64,000 nt of DNA, taken from positions 7,317-71,316 of the forward strand of contig URXU01000009.1 of the NCBI GenBank assembly GCA_900552005.1, written 5' to 3'. The position numbers and the translations under genes are program-made. Source of the DNA: an uncultured Phascolarctobacterium sp. (GTDB taxonomy: Bacteria > Bacillota > Negativicutes > Acidaminococcales > Acidaminococcaceae). The notes under the pieces are model-generated. The model was not told where the DNA came from, ran no database searches, and saw only the letters and a program-made list of their open reading frames with translations. Below are positions 17,091 to 25,354 of this stretch, piece after piece; position 1 is the stretch's first letter; the number at the start of each line of letters is the position of its first letter.

Positions 17091-18755
17091 TTACATTCTT
17101 TCCGGTGCTGATACACCTAAAATACTCAAAGCATGTCTGATAACATGACCTACTGCCTGAACCAGTGCGATTCTTGCCTGCTGAACATCACTGTCAACAC
17201 CTAAAATCCGGCACTGATTATAGAAGGAGTGGAACAGGCCGGCCAATTCATGTACATAATGCGCCACACGATGTACAGCTCTTTCCTTAGCTGCGGCAGC
17301 AATAAGTTCAGGATATTCGCCGAGCTTCTTAATCAGTTCCAGCTCACTGGCTTCGGTAAGTACGTTCAGTTTCAGCTGTTGCGCCGGTACAATATCAATC
17401 TTTGCCTCCTGCAGCTGACGCATAATGCTGCAGATACGCGCATGAGCATATTGAATATAATAAACCGGGTTTTCATTGGATTTTTCAGCAGCCAAAGTTA
17501 AATCAAAATCAAGCTGACTGTCAATAGAGCGCATAACGAAGAAGAAACGTGCCGCATCAGTACCAACCTCTTCAATCAGCTCATTTAAAGTAACGCTTTG
17601 TCCGGTACGTTTAGACATTTTAACCAGTTCGCCGTTGCGATACAGACTAACCATCTGCAGAATCAAAACTTCCAGCTGTTCCGGTTTATAGCCCAGTGCA
17701 CCCACAGCAGCCTTCATGCGGGCAATATAACCATGGTGATCAGCGCCCCACAAATTGATAACACGGTCAAAGCCGCGGGCAAATTTGTTCTGATGATAGG
17801 CAATATCAGCTGCAAAGTATGTAGGAATACCGTTATCACGGATAACTACACGGTCCTTATCATCACCATGTTCCGTAGCCTTAAGCCACAACGCGCCGTC
17901 TTTTTCATAAATATAACCGCGCTTTTGCAGCAGCTGGCATACTTTTTTAATGGCATCGGCATCATGCAGGGTCTGTTCACTGAACCATACATCAAAATTT
18001 ACATTGAACGCTTCCAGGTCCTCTTTCAGCGCTGCCAGTTTTTCCTTCAGCGCAATGGTACGGAACTGCTGCAGTCTTTCAGCTTCCTCCATATGCAGGA
18101 ATTTATCTCCGTAGATACGTACAATTCTTTTGGCAGTTTCCACAATATCATAGCCATGATAACCGTTTTCAGGAAATTCTACCTGCTGTCCCAATTCTTC
18201 CAGGTAACGGGCATTAACAGAAGCAGCCAGATTATTAATCTGATTACCGGCATCGTTAATGTAATATTCACGTGTTACATCATAGCCTGCAGCTTTCATC
18301 AGATTAGCCAGAGCGCTGCCTACGGCTGCGCCGCGTCCATGCCCTACATGCAGCGGGCCCGTAGGATTAGCGCTGACATATTCCAGCTGGATTTTTTCCT
18401 GAGAAGCATTATGCAGATTACCATAATCTTCGCCAGCAGCAATAATATGCGCCAGCATATCGTACATCCAGTCCTGTTTTAAATAAAAATTAATAAAACC
18501 GGGACCAGCAATTTCCGTTTTTTCTATATAAGCACATTCAAGATTATCAGTTACGGCCTGGGCAATCATGCGCGGATTGCATTTCAGACTGCGTGCGGAC
18601 TGCATGGCAAAATTAGTCGCAAAATCGCCAAATTCTTTTTGAGGAGGTACTTCCAAAAGTACCTCCGGCAGTTCGCCGTTTTTAATGGTTCCTTCTGCAA
18701 TAGCTTTTTCAGCAGCTGCTTTAATGGCTTCAGCCAAAACCTGTTTAATATCCAC
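17091..18755 (-). CDS. argS: Arginyl-tRNA synthetase
   Basis: Class I synthetase charging tRNA-Arg. The 554 residues include the N-terminal additional domain and the HIGH-type motif in SANPTGPLHVGHGRGA. They also include the KMSK-type loop MSKRTGQSVTL and the C-terminal anticodon-binding helical domain (CRILG...ALSILGVSAPERM). The start is GTG (18753-18755), which shares bases with the TAG stop of ywiB (TAGTG) and has GAGGAGG about 10 nt upstream, so it is translationally coupled. A tRNA-Arg(CCU) gene lies elsewhere in the window. Confidence 0.96.
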   Translation of the reverse strand: MDIKQVLAEAIKAAAEKAIAEGTIKNGELPEVLLEVPPQKEFGDFATNFAMQSARSLKCNPRMIAQAVTDNLECAYIEKTEIAGPGFINFYLKQDWMYDMLAHIIAAGEDYGNLHNASQEKIQLEYVSANPTGPLHVGHGRGAAVGSALANLMKAAGYDVTREYYINDAGNQINNLAASVNARYLEELGQQVEFPENGYHGYDIVETAKRIVRIYGDKFLHMEEAERLQQFRTIALKEKLAALKEDLEAFNVNFDVWFSEQTLHDADAIKKVCQLLQKRGYIYEKDGALWLKATEHGDDKDRVVIRDNGIPTYFAADIAYHQNKFARGFDRVINLWGADHHGYIARMKAAVGALGYKPEQLEVLILQMVSLYRNGELVKMSKRTGQSVTLNELIEEVGTDAARFFFVMRSIDSQLDFDLTLAAEKSNENPVYYIQYAHARICSIMRQLQEAKIDIVPAQQLKLNVLTEASELELIKKLGEYPELIAAAAKERAVHRVAHYVHELAGLFHSFYNQCRILGVDSDVQQARIALVQAVGHVIRHALSILGVSAPERM

Positions 18756-19177
18756 TATGCGTTTTCCTCCTCAACATCTATTAAAATCTTCATATCACCA
18801 TAGGGTCTGTCTCCGTGAGACAGAGTATATTCTATATCTATATGCCAGACACTGTCCTGAAAACTCGTATACAGATATTTGGTAAATGTTTCCAGTGGAA
18901 TATTGATATAGGGCGTTTTATAAAAACTGTGGTCCGTATAACCACGGGCAAATTCCTGCCGGTGCTCCAGACTGCCGCTGCGGATGAGCACAACCCGTTC
19001 ATCATCCCATTTCAGGGTTGTTCTGGCACCTTCCAGGCCGGATTCCGCATGTTCATCGTAAATAACGTAAATCTTGCCGTTTTTTTCTGCCATGCATCCC
19101 GTATAGACATGTTCAGTTTTCTGCTGCTCCTGCCCGTCATTCATTACGCTGGCAATACGTACTTTTACCGATTTCAT
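18755..19177 (-). CDS. ywiB: DUF1934 beta-barrel protein, YwiB-like
   Basis: A 140-residue calycin-like protein of the DUF1934 family; function not established. Conserved features include the start KSVKVRIASVMNDGQEQ, YVIYDEHAESGLEGARTTLKW, the VVLIRSGSLEHRQEFARG strand and the closing YTLSHGDRPYGDMKILIDVEE. Bacillus ywiB is also next to argS, which supports the assignment. The ATG at 19175-19177 matches the family start; a frame reaching 19255 lies inside a structured leader and is not used. The ribosome site is weak. It heads the ywiB-argS-pyrG unit. Confidence 0.87.
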   Translation of the reverse strand: MKSVKVRIASVMNDGQEQQKTEHVYTGCMAEKNGKIYVIYDEHAESGLEGARTTLKWDDERVVLIRSGSLEHRQEFARGYTDHSFYKTPYINIPLETFTKYLYTSFQDSVWHIDIEYTLSHGDRPYGDMKILIDVEEENA

Positions 19178-19210
19178 AAACTTTCTTACTTCCCCGTAAA
19201 TACGATTGGA

Positions 19211-19257
19211 GCCTGCCCGCTTTTCGTTCAGAACCTTATGATCGAAAAGGAGCAAGC
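19211..19257 (-). ncRNA. Structured 5' leader hairpin upstream of ywiB-argS-pyrG
   Basis: Between the promoter at 19321-19349 and the ywiB start the transcript can form a long hairpin. Arm 19243-19257 pairs with 19211-19226 (7 bp CTTTTCG/CGAAAAG extended by about 8 more pairs with a bulge and wobble). A shorter alternative, GGAGC/GCTCC followed by TTTT near 19248-19260, competes with it, so an attenuator is possible. No T-box consensus is present. Confidence 0.4.
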
Positions 19258-19320
19258 TCCCAAAAGATTTTTGTCAATTTAATGCGTAAAGCAATAAAAA
19301 AGACCTTTATATTCTTCAAT

Positions 19321-19349
19321 ATTATATAACAGCTGATAAAGCCAGTCAA
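19321..19349 (-). promoter_or_regulatory. Strong sigma-A promoter of ywiB-argS-pyrG
   Basis: Minus strand TTGACT (19344-19349), exact 17-bp spacer, TATAAT (19321-19326). The start near 19314 leaves a leader of about 137 nt. Confidence 0.8.
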
Positions 19350-19393
19350 GAAAAGGATAAACTGTTATCTTTTAGCCAATATTTAATGAATAC

Positions 19394-19423
19394 TTGTAAC
19401 AGCGGCCTTTTTTTGTGTATAAT
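19394..19423 (+). promoter_or_regulatory. Promoter of the sodium symporter gene
   Basis: TTGTAA (19394-19399), 18-bp spacer, TATAAT (19418-19423). The start near 19430 leaves about 27 nt to the ATG. Confidence 0.75.
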
Positions 19424-19456
19424 ATCATTATTATCTATTGCTTGGAGGGGTTTCTT

Positions 19457-20956
19457 ATGCAACAAGACTGGGGCCTGATCTGCGCATTCGGCCTGTATTT
19501 TCTTATGATGTTCGGCATGGGCGTCTATCATATGCGCAAAGAACAGGATCTGGAAGGATATGTACTCGGAGGGCGTAAGGTAGGACCATGGGTATCCGCC
19601 ATGAGCGCTGAAGCGTCAGATATGAGCGGCTGGATGCTGATGGGACTTCCCGGTTATGCTTATGTTGCCGGCGTCAGCGCCTTCTGGATTGCCATCGGAC
19701 TGGCTCTCGGCACTTTTTTAAACTGGATTATTGTAGCCAAAAGGCTGCGTGTTTACACTAAAATTGCCAATGATTCTATTACTTTGCCCGACTTTTTTGA
19801 AAACCGTTTTCGCGATAAAAGCAAAGTTCTGCGCATAATTTCCGCAATCTTCATTTTTATTTTCTTCCTTATTTATACAGCTTCCGGTTTCGTAGCCGGC
19901 GGCCGTCTTTTCAACACCGTATTGGGCGTACCTTATTTTCAGTCGCTGCTGATTACTGCCGGCATAGTTATCTTCTATACCTTTACCGGCGGCTATATAG
20001 CTGTTTGCCGTACGGACTTCGTACAAGGCATCATGATGTTCTTTGCCATTATTATCGTACCGGTAACAGGCATTATTTATGCCGGCGGACCGGCAACAGC
20101 TTATGAAACGCTGCATAATCTAAATTCAAATTACTTTAACTTCTTTACTGACGCAACAGGCGTAACTTTAAGCTTTACAGCCATTCTTTCCCTGTTGGCC
20201 TGGGGGCTTGGCTATTTTGGACAGCCGCATATTCTGGTACGCTTCATGGGCATCAGTTCTGCCAAAGAAATTCCCCGTGCAACCAACATCGCTATGGTCT
20301 GGGTTGTGTTCTCCCTGTTTTTTGCCGTAACCGTCGGTCTGGTAGGACGCGTAGTTCTTGGCGATAGTCTTCAGGGAGTTAATACGGAAACAGTATTCAT
20401 GGTAATGAATGACAAATTCTTCGTTTCCTTTATGGCAGGCATTATCACTTCTGCTATTTTAGGCGCCATCATGAGTACTTCTTCCAGCCAGCTATTAGTT
20501 ACTGCTTCAGCTGTTTCCACAGATTTTTATCAGGCATTGCTGCGCAAAAACGCCAACCCCAAAGAACTTCTGGTAGTCAGCCGCGTAGCCGTTATTCTGG
20601 TTTCCATCTGTTCTCTGGCCATTGCCTCCAATCCTAATAATCTGATTCTGGATTTGGTTGCCTACGCCTGGGCCGGTTTCGGCGCTTCCTTTGGTCCTTT
20701 GATTTTATTCTCCCTATTCTGGCGCCGTATGACTCTGCGCGGAGCTATTGCCGGTGTTTTCTTTGGCGGTACTACCGTTCTCGCATGGAAAGAATTTTTT
20801 GCTTACACCGGTATTTACGAAATTCTGCCAGGTTTTATCATTTCCTGCCTTGCTATTTATCTGTTCAGTATTACAGATAAGGAACCGCCGGCAGAAATTG
20901 TCAAAGATTTTGACGTAGCCAAAAGACATCTTCAAAATATGGAAGAAGACATCTGA
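19457..20956 (+). CDS. putP: Sodium:solute symporter, PutP (Na+/proline) type
   Basis: Na+-driven uptake of proline or a similar small solute across the inner membrane. The 499 residues form about 13 hydrophobic helices. They show SSS-family marks: GYVLGGRKVGPWVSAMSAEASDMSGW in the first cytoplasmic loop and helix 2, the conserved GLGYFGQPHILVRFM segment, and TSAILGAIMSTSSSQLLV with the Ser/Thr residues that bind Na+ in PutP. The ATG at 19457 is 6 nt after GGAGGGG; the frame opens at 19415 but overlaps the promoter region. Closest to PutP by these motifs, but the exact substrate is inferred. Single-gene unit. Confidence 0.9.
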   Translation: MQQDWGLICAFGLYFLMMFGMGVYHMRKEQDLEGYVLGGRKVGPWVSAMSAEASDMSGWMLMGLPGYAYVAGVSAFWIAIGLALGTFLNWIIVAKRLRVYTKIANDSITLPDFFENRFRDKSKVLRIISAIFIFIFFLIYTASGFVAGGRLFNTVLGVPYFQSLLITAGIVIFYTFTGGYIAVCRTDFVQGIMMFFAIIIVPVTGIIYAGGPATAYETLHNLNSNYFNFFTDATGVTLSFTAILSLLAWGLGYFGQPHILVRFMGISSAKEIPRATNIAMVWVVFSLFFAVTVGLVGRVVLGDSLQGVNTETVFMVMNDKFFVSFMAGIITSAILGAIMSTSSSQLLVTASAVSTDFYQALLRKNANPKELLVVSRVAVILVSICSLAIASNPNNLILDLVAYAWAGFGASFGPLILFSLFWRRMTLRGAIAGVFFGGTTVLAWKEFFAYTGIYEILPGFIISCLAIYLFSITDKEPPAEIVKDFDVAKRHLQNMEEDI

Positions 20957-20979
20957 AATAACTACTAACAATTATTTAA

Positions 20980-21007
20980 AACGTCTGCTTATTGCAGGCG
21001 TTTTTTT
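20980..21007 (+). terminator. Intrinsic terminator after putP
   Basis: Stem AACGTCTGC/GCAGGCGTT (20980-20988 with 20994-21002, one G-U pair) followed by a seven-T run. Confidence 0.92.
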
Positions 21008-21033
21008 ATATTTGCATACTATTTTATTTAGAT

Positions 21034-21076
21034 TTAACATTCTCCTAATATTTCTTTAACAATCACAGGATATACT
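21034..21076 (+). promoter_or_regulatory. Pho-box-like triple repeat and -10 of the pst operon
   Basis: Three hexamers TTAACA (21034), CTAATA (21045) and TTAACA (21056) repeat at exact 11-bp intervals, the spacing of PhoB/PhoP direct-repeat boxes. The last lies 9 bp before TATACT (21071-21076), so the box replaces the -35, as in PhoB-activated promoters. This fits phosphate-starvation control of the downstream pst genes. Confidence 0.65.
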
Positions 21077-21121
21077 AAGCCTGTACTCAAACAAGAGATA
21101 CTTCAAGGAGGTCAATTAATA

Positions 21122-21994
21122 ATGAAATCTAGTAAAATTATAGCTTTAAGTTTGGCAGCAATGTGTGCTTTCGGTGCTCTTGGATGCGGCAGTGATAAGA
21201 AAGATGCTGCACCGGCCAACGGCGGTAAAATCGTTGTTGTTTCAAGAGAAGACGGCAGCGGTACCCGCGGAGCTTTTATCGAACTGTTCGGCATTGAAAA
21301 AGAACAGAACGGCAAAAAAGTTGATACCACTACTGAAAGCGCTTCCATCACCAACAGCACCGCTGTTATGATGACTACCGTTGCTGGCAACAAAGATGCT
21401 ATTGGTTATATTTCCCTCGGTTCTTTAAATGACAGCATTAAAGCATTAAAAATTGACGGCGCTGAAGCAACCGCAGCAAATATTAAAAACGGTTCCTACA
21501 AAATTGCCCGTCCGTTCAACATCGTTACCAAAGGTGATGTAAAACCGGCAGCTAAAGACTTCATGGCATTCATTATGTCTAAAGAAGGTCAGGCTGTTGT
21601 TTCTGCAAACGGTTACATCGGCGATGACAAAGCTGCTCCGTATCAAGGCAGCAAACAATCCGGCAAAATCGTTGTTGCAGGTTCTTCTTCCGTAACTCCG
21701 GTAATGGAAAAACTGAAAGAAGCCTACAAGAAAGTTAATCCGGATGTTACCATTGAAGTTCAGCAAAGCGACTCCACCACCGGTGTTAAATCCACCATCA
21801 GCGGTATCTGCGATATCGGTATGGCTTCCCGTGAACTGAAAAAGAGCGAAGTCGATGCAGGCGTTAAAAACACTGTTATCGCAACCGACGGTATTGCTGT
21901 TATCGTAAATAAAGAAAGCAAGATCAGCAATCTTACCAAAACTCAGGTTGCCGATATCTTCACCGGCAAAATTACCGACTGGAGCAAACTTTAA
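21122..21994 (+). CDS. pstS: Phosphate-binding lipoprotein PstS, apparently circularly permuted
   Basis: Captures phosphate for the PstCAB importer. A lipoprotein signal ends at Cys22 (FGALGC). The order of its halves is unusual. Residues about 36-165 (VVSREDGSGTRGAF, NAIGYISLG-type KDAIGYISLG, RPFNIVTKG, SKEGQAVVSANGYI) match the normal C-terminal half of PstS. Residues 181-290 (IVVAGSSSVTPVMEKL, CDIGMASREL, DGIAVIVN, DIFTGKITDWSKL) match the normal N-terminal half. The protein ends just where an ordinary PstS would run on into the VSREDGSGTRG segment. Both lobes and the phosphate loops (Ser188-190, Arg42/Asp44/Ser46-Gly-Thr-Arg49) are kept. AAGGAGGT precedes the ATG. Total length (290) is normal. 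Confidence 0.92.
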   Translation: MKSSKIIALSLAAMCAFGALGCGSDKKDAAPANGGKIVVVSREDGSGTRGAFIELFGIEKEQNGKKVDTTTESASITNSTAVMMTTVAGNKDAIGYISLGSLNDSIKALKIDGAEATAANIKNGSYKIARPFNIVTKGDVKPAAKDFMAFIMSKEGQAVVSANGYIGDDKAAPYQGSKQSGKIVVAGSSSVTPVMEKLKEAYKKVNPDVTIEVQQSDSTTGVKSTISGICDIGMASRELKKSEVDAGVKNTVIATDGIAVIVNKESKISNLTKTQVADIFTGKITDWSKL

Positions 21995-22022
21995 TCTCTG
22001 TCAAAAATAAAATAGCTGATAA

Positions 22023-22054
22023 ATTAAAGGTTACCTTTTCAGGTAGCCTTTAAT
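22023..22054 (+). terminator. Hairpin between pstS and pstC (partial terminator or RNA stabiliser)
   Basis: A 14-bp stem with one G-U pair (22023-22036 with 22041-22054, loop TTTC). It ends in TTTAAT but lacks a long T run. Such a hairpin after the binding-protein gene would raise pstS mRNA over pstCAB, as often seen in ABC importer operons. Confidence 0.6.
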
Positions 22055-22109
22055 TATCACTGCAAGCTTTGCTCGATTCTGATGATTTCTGATAAAGTTG
22101 TGAGGTTTT

Positions 22110-22964
22110 ATGAATAAAGGAAAAGAAAAAATAATGCACTGGGTGTTTCTGGCAGCAGCCTGCGCATCCATCGCTCTGGTAGCCATGATCTGTATTTTCC
22201 TGTTTGCCAACGGCTTGCCGACTATCGGCAAAATAGGTGTTACAGACTTCCTTTTGGGAGAAAAATGGCGCCCCAATAATGATATTTACGGTATCCTGCC
22301 CATGATTTTGGGCAGTGTCTACGTTACTATAGGAGCCATTATCGTCGGTGTCCCCATCGGACTGTTTACCGCTGTTTTTATGGCCCGCTTCTGCCCGCCG
22401 CTGTTCTATAAATTTTTAAAGCCGTCCGTAGAGCTGCTGGCAGGTATTCCTTCCGTTATTTACGGCTTCTTCGGCTTAGTTATCATGGTTCCCTTTATCC
22501 GTGATAATCTGGGAGGTACCGGCAGCAGCATGCTGACCGCATCTTTGCTGCTTGGTTTGATGATTCTGCCGACTATTATCAGCGTGGCTGAAGCCGCTTT
22601 AAGAGCCGTGCCCAACAGTTACTACGAAGGCGCTCTTGCTTTAGGCGCCGGTCATGTCCGCAGCGTTTTCTTCACTATTGTACCCGCAGCCAAATCCGGT
22701 ATTATGGCAGGCATTATTCTCGGTATCGGCCGCGCCATCGGCGAAACCATGGCGGTTATCATGGTTGCCGGCAATCAGGCCCGTATGCCGCAAGGCCTGC
22801 TGGAGGGCGTACGTACCATGACGACCAACATCGTTATTGAAATGGGCTACGCTGCCGACCTGCATCGTGATGCTCTGATTGCTACAGCGGTAGTTCTGTT
22901 CATCTTTATTTTAATTATTAATCTTACATTCTCCTATCTGAAAGGCAAGGTGGTTCAACAATGA
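22110..22964 (+). CDS. pstC: Phosphate ABC transporter permease PstC
   Basis: One of two membrane subunits of the high-affinity phosphate importer. The 284 residues give six main hydrophobic segments. The ABC-permease EAA-type loop is AALRAVPNSYYEGALALGAGHVRSVFFTIVPAA, marked here by residues about 172-204. PstC features include PSVIYGFFGLVIMVPF and GRAIGETMAVIMVAGN. The ribosome site GTGAGG is 4 nt before the ATG. It overlaps pstA by 4 nt (ATGA), so they are translationally coupled. Confidence 0.95.
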   Translation: MNKGKEKIMHWVFLAAACASIALVAMICIFLFANGLPTIGKIGVTDFLLGEKWRPNNDIYGILPMILGSVYVTIGAIIVGVPIGLFTAVFMARFCPPLFYKFLKPSVELLAGIPSVIYGFFGLVIMVPFIRDNLGGTGSSMLTASLLLGLMILPTIISVAEAALRAVPNSYYEGALALGAGHVRSVFFTIVPAAKSGIMAGIILGIGRAIGETMAVIMVAGNQARMPQGLLEGVRTMTTNIVIEMGYAADLHRDALIATAVVLFIFILIINLTFSYLKGKVVQQ

Positions 22965-23827
22965 GTATTTTATCCTCCCGCCTGCGCAAAGCACTGTACA
23001 GCTACGGCACCGAGCCTTCCGCTATTTTGCTTTTAATCTGTGTCTGGGGTTCAGCCATTATCACCTTTCTGACATTGGCCTTTCTGTTGCTTTATATTCT
23101 CTGGCAGGGTATTCCCTACATCAATGCCGACCTGTTTGCCTTAGAATATAATACAGAGAATGTTTCGCTCTTCCCGGCCTTGGTCGATACTATTATCATG
23201 GTTATCATGGCACTGGCCATGGCAACTCCCTTAGGCGTTTTTGCCGCTATCTATCTGGTAGAATACGCCAAACGCGGCAACAAGATTGTCAACATTGTCC
23301 GTGTTACTGCCGATACTCTGGCAGGTATTCCTTCCATCGTTTACGGTCTGTTCGGTATGTTATTTTTCGTTACCTATCTGAAAATGGGCTATTCTCTGCT
23401 GGCAGGCTCCTGCACCGTAGCAATCATGGTTTTGCCGCTGATTATGCGCACTACCGAAGAAGCGCTCAAGTCCATTCCCGACAGTTATCGTGAAGGCAGT
23501 TACGGTCTTGGCGCCGGCAAGCTGCGCACTGTATTTGCCGTAGTGCTGCCTTCCGCTATTCCCGGCATATTGGCCGGCATCATTCTCAGTATCGGACGTA
23601 TTGTAGGCGAAACGGCAGCACTGATTTACACTTCAGGTACGGTTGCCGCACTGCCGCAAAACGTACTTTCTTCCGGACGTACTTTGGCCGTGCATATGTA
23701 CGTACTGGCCAGCGAAGGTCTTTTCATGCAGCAGGCTTACGCTACCGCAGTTATCCTTGTGGTTATTGTAATTTGTATCAACGCGGCTTCCGGTCATCTG
23801 GCCCGCAGACTAATGAAGGGAAATTAA
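22961..23827 (+). CDS. pstA: Phosphate ABC transporter permease PstA
   Basis: Second membrane subunit of the phosphate importer, 288 residues with about six membrane helices. It has the family blocks GVFAAIYLVEYA, LAGIPSIVYGLFGMLFFV and the EAA loop with ALKSIPDSYREGSYGLGAGK, then SIGRIVGETAALIYTSG, which ends with a catalytic-interface pattern shared with PstC. It starts in the ATGA overlap with pstC and is followed after 4 nt by pstB. Confidence 0.95.
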   Translation: MSILSSRLRKALYSYGTEPSAILLLICVWGSAIITFLTLAFLLLYILWQGIPYINADLFALEYNTENVSLFPALVDTIIMVIMALAMATPLGVFAAIYLVEYAKRGNKIVNIVRVTADTLAGIPSIVYGLFGMLFFVTYLKMGYSLLAGSCTVAIMVLPLIMRTTEEALKSIPDSYREGSYGLGAGKLRTVFAVVLPSAIPGILAGIILSIGRIVGETAALIYTSGTVAALPQNVLSSGRTLAVHMYVLASEGLFMQQAYATAVILVVIVICINAASGHLARRLMKGN

Positions 23828-23831
23828 TACC

Positions 23832-24584
23832 ATGCAAGACAAGCTTACTATCGAAAACTTAAACTTATACTATGGCGATTTTCACGCTTTGAAAAATATT
23901 AATATGCACATTAAGGAAAAGGAGATTACTGCTTTCATAGGCCCCTCCGGCTGTGGTAAATCCACATTGCTGAAATCCTTAAACAGAATGAATGACCTGG
24001 TAGAAGGCTGCCGCATTACCGGCAATGTTCTACTGAATGGGGAAAACATCTTTCAGACAGAAGATGTCAACCTGCTGCGCAAACGCGTGGGCATGGTTTT
24101 TCAGAAGCCCAATCCTTTTCCGATGAGCGTTTATGATAATATCGCGTTCGGTCCCCGTACCCATGGTATTCATGCCAAATCCCAGCTGGACGATATTGTT
24201 GAAGAATCCCTGCGCAAAGCAGCTATCTGGGATGAAGCCAAGGACCGTTTAAATAAAAGCGCTCTGGGTTTTTCCGGCGGTCAGCAGCAGCGCCTGTGCA
24301 TCGCCCGCGCCCTGGCCGTGCATCCTGAGGTTCTGCTGATGGACGAACCTACTTCTGCTCTGGATCCGATTTCCACCCTGAAAATTGAAGATCTGGCGCT
24401 GGAGCTGAAACAGGATTATACCATTGTTATTGTTACGCATAATATGCAGCAGGCTGCGCGTATTTCTGATAAAACAGGTTTCTTCCTGTTAGGCGATTTA
24501 ATCGAATTTGACAAGACCAGCGATTTGTTTGCCAATCCGAAAAATCCTAAAACAGAAGAATATATTACCGGCCGTTTCGGTTGA
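23832..24584 (+). CDS. pstB: Phosphate ABC transporter ATPase PstB
   Basis: Nucleotide-binding subunit that powers PstCA. The 250 residues have Walker A GPSGCGKST near residue 37, the Q-loop in VFQKPNPFPMSVYDNIAFGPR, the signature FSGGQQQRLC and Walker B LLMDEPTSALDP. The H-loop is IVTHNMQQA. The FPMSVYDN stretch after the Q-loop is typical of PstB. It sits 4 nt after pstA and 21 nt before phoU. Confidence 0.97.
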   Translation: MQDKLTIENLNLYYGDFHALKNINMHIKEKEITAFIGPSGCGKSTLLKSLNRMNDLVEGCRITGNVLLNGENIFQTEDVNLLRKRVGMVFQKPNPFPMSVYDNIAFGPRTHGIHAKSQLDDIVEESLRKAAIWDEAKDRLNKSALGFSGGQQQRLCIARALAVHPEVLLMDEPTSALDPISTLKIEDLALELKQDYTIVIVTHNMQQAARISDKTGFFLLGDLIEFDKTSDLFANPKNPKTEEYITGRFG

Positions 24585-24605
24585 TTGCTAAAGACAGGTG
24601 AAAAA

Positions 24606-25253
24606 ATGAACAGAGTATTTTATGTCAAAGAATTAAACAGCTTAGTAGAAAATGTACATACAATGGGTACGGAAGTTTTAAATGCCCTGGATCAGGTTAT
24701 TAAAAATCTGGAGGTCAAGGATTCTTCTGTCGCTCAGCACATTATGGCCAACGACGATTATTTTGATAACGAAGAACTGGCCATTGAAAAACAATGCTTT
24801 AAAATGCTGCTGCTGCAGGCTCCTGTAGCCAGCGACCTGCGTGAAATTGCCTCTATTTTGAAGCTGGTAGGCGATCTGGAACGTATTGCCGATCATTGCA
24901 GTGATATTTCTCAATACACCCTTAATCTTACTGAAAATACGCCTGCACCCATGCCGGAGCACTTCATGGATATGATGCAGCTGATGCGCTCCATGGTCAG
25001 TGACAGTATCTCCGCCATCAGCAGCAATGATGCTGACCTGGCACAGAAAATTATTGACACCGATAATGATGTTGATAAATATTTCTATCAGCTGCGCAAT
25101 GATCTGACTGTTCTTATGCAGGAAAAGCCCTATTTTGTACCGCAATATGTCAATTACCTTATGATTGCCAAATACGTGGAGCGCATTGCCGACCATGCTA
25201 CTAATATTGCCGAATGGGTAATCTACATTGTTAAAAATGAACTGCAGAACTGA
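24606..25253 (+). CDS. phoU: Phosphate signalling protein PhoU
   Basis: Links the Pst importer to the phosphate two-component system and restrains phosphate uptake. The 215 residues form two repeated three-helix units. Each carries a PhoU metal-cluster motif: EIASILKLVGDLERIADHCSDI in the first and MIAKYVERIADHATNIAEW in the second (residues about 82-103 and 188-206). The ATG at 24606 follows ACAGGTGA; the in-frame codon at 24585 abuts the pstB stop and lacks a ribosome site. No phoP/phoR genes are in the window. Last gene of the pst operon. Confidence 0.95.
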   Translation: MNRVFYVKELNSLVENVHTMGTEVLNALDQVIKNLEVKDSSVAQHIMANDDYFDNEELAIEKQCFKMLLLQAPVASDLREIASILKLVGDLERIADHCSDISQYTLNLTENTPAPMPEHFMDMMQLMRSMVSDSISAISSNDADLAQKIIDTDNDVDKYFYQLRNDLTVLMQEKPYFVPQYVNYLMIAKYVERIADHATNIAEWVIYIVKNELQN

Positions 25254-25270
25254 TAATAGTGAAACTATTG

Positions 25271-25300
25271 AAAAATAACCTCTCAGGAGGTTATTTTTTT
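25271..25300 (+). terminator. Intrinsic terminator of the pst operon
   Basis: Stem AATAACCTC/GAGGTTATT, extendable to 12 bp (25271-25282 with 25287-25298), then a T run. Confidence 0.92.
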
Positions 25301-25354
25301 ATGTCTGAATGCTATAATAAAATTATCATTATTTCGGATATTACGGAGGTTTAT

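Noticed and set aside
17598..18482. A 294-codon open frame on the plus strand
   Set aside because: Antisense to argS; composition is that of a frame shadow (rich in Ile, Phe, Gln, Asn, His).
19256..19320. TTGACA at 19272-19277 as promoter of ywiB
   Set aside because: No -10 is found at 16-19 bp; the TTGACT-17-TATAAT pair further upstream is much better.
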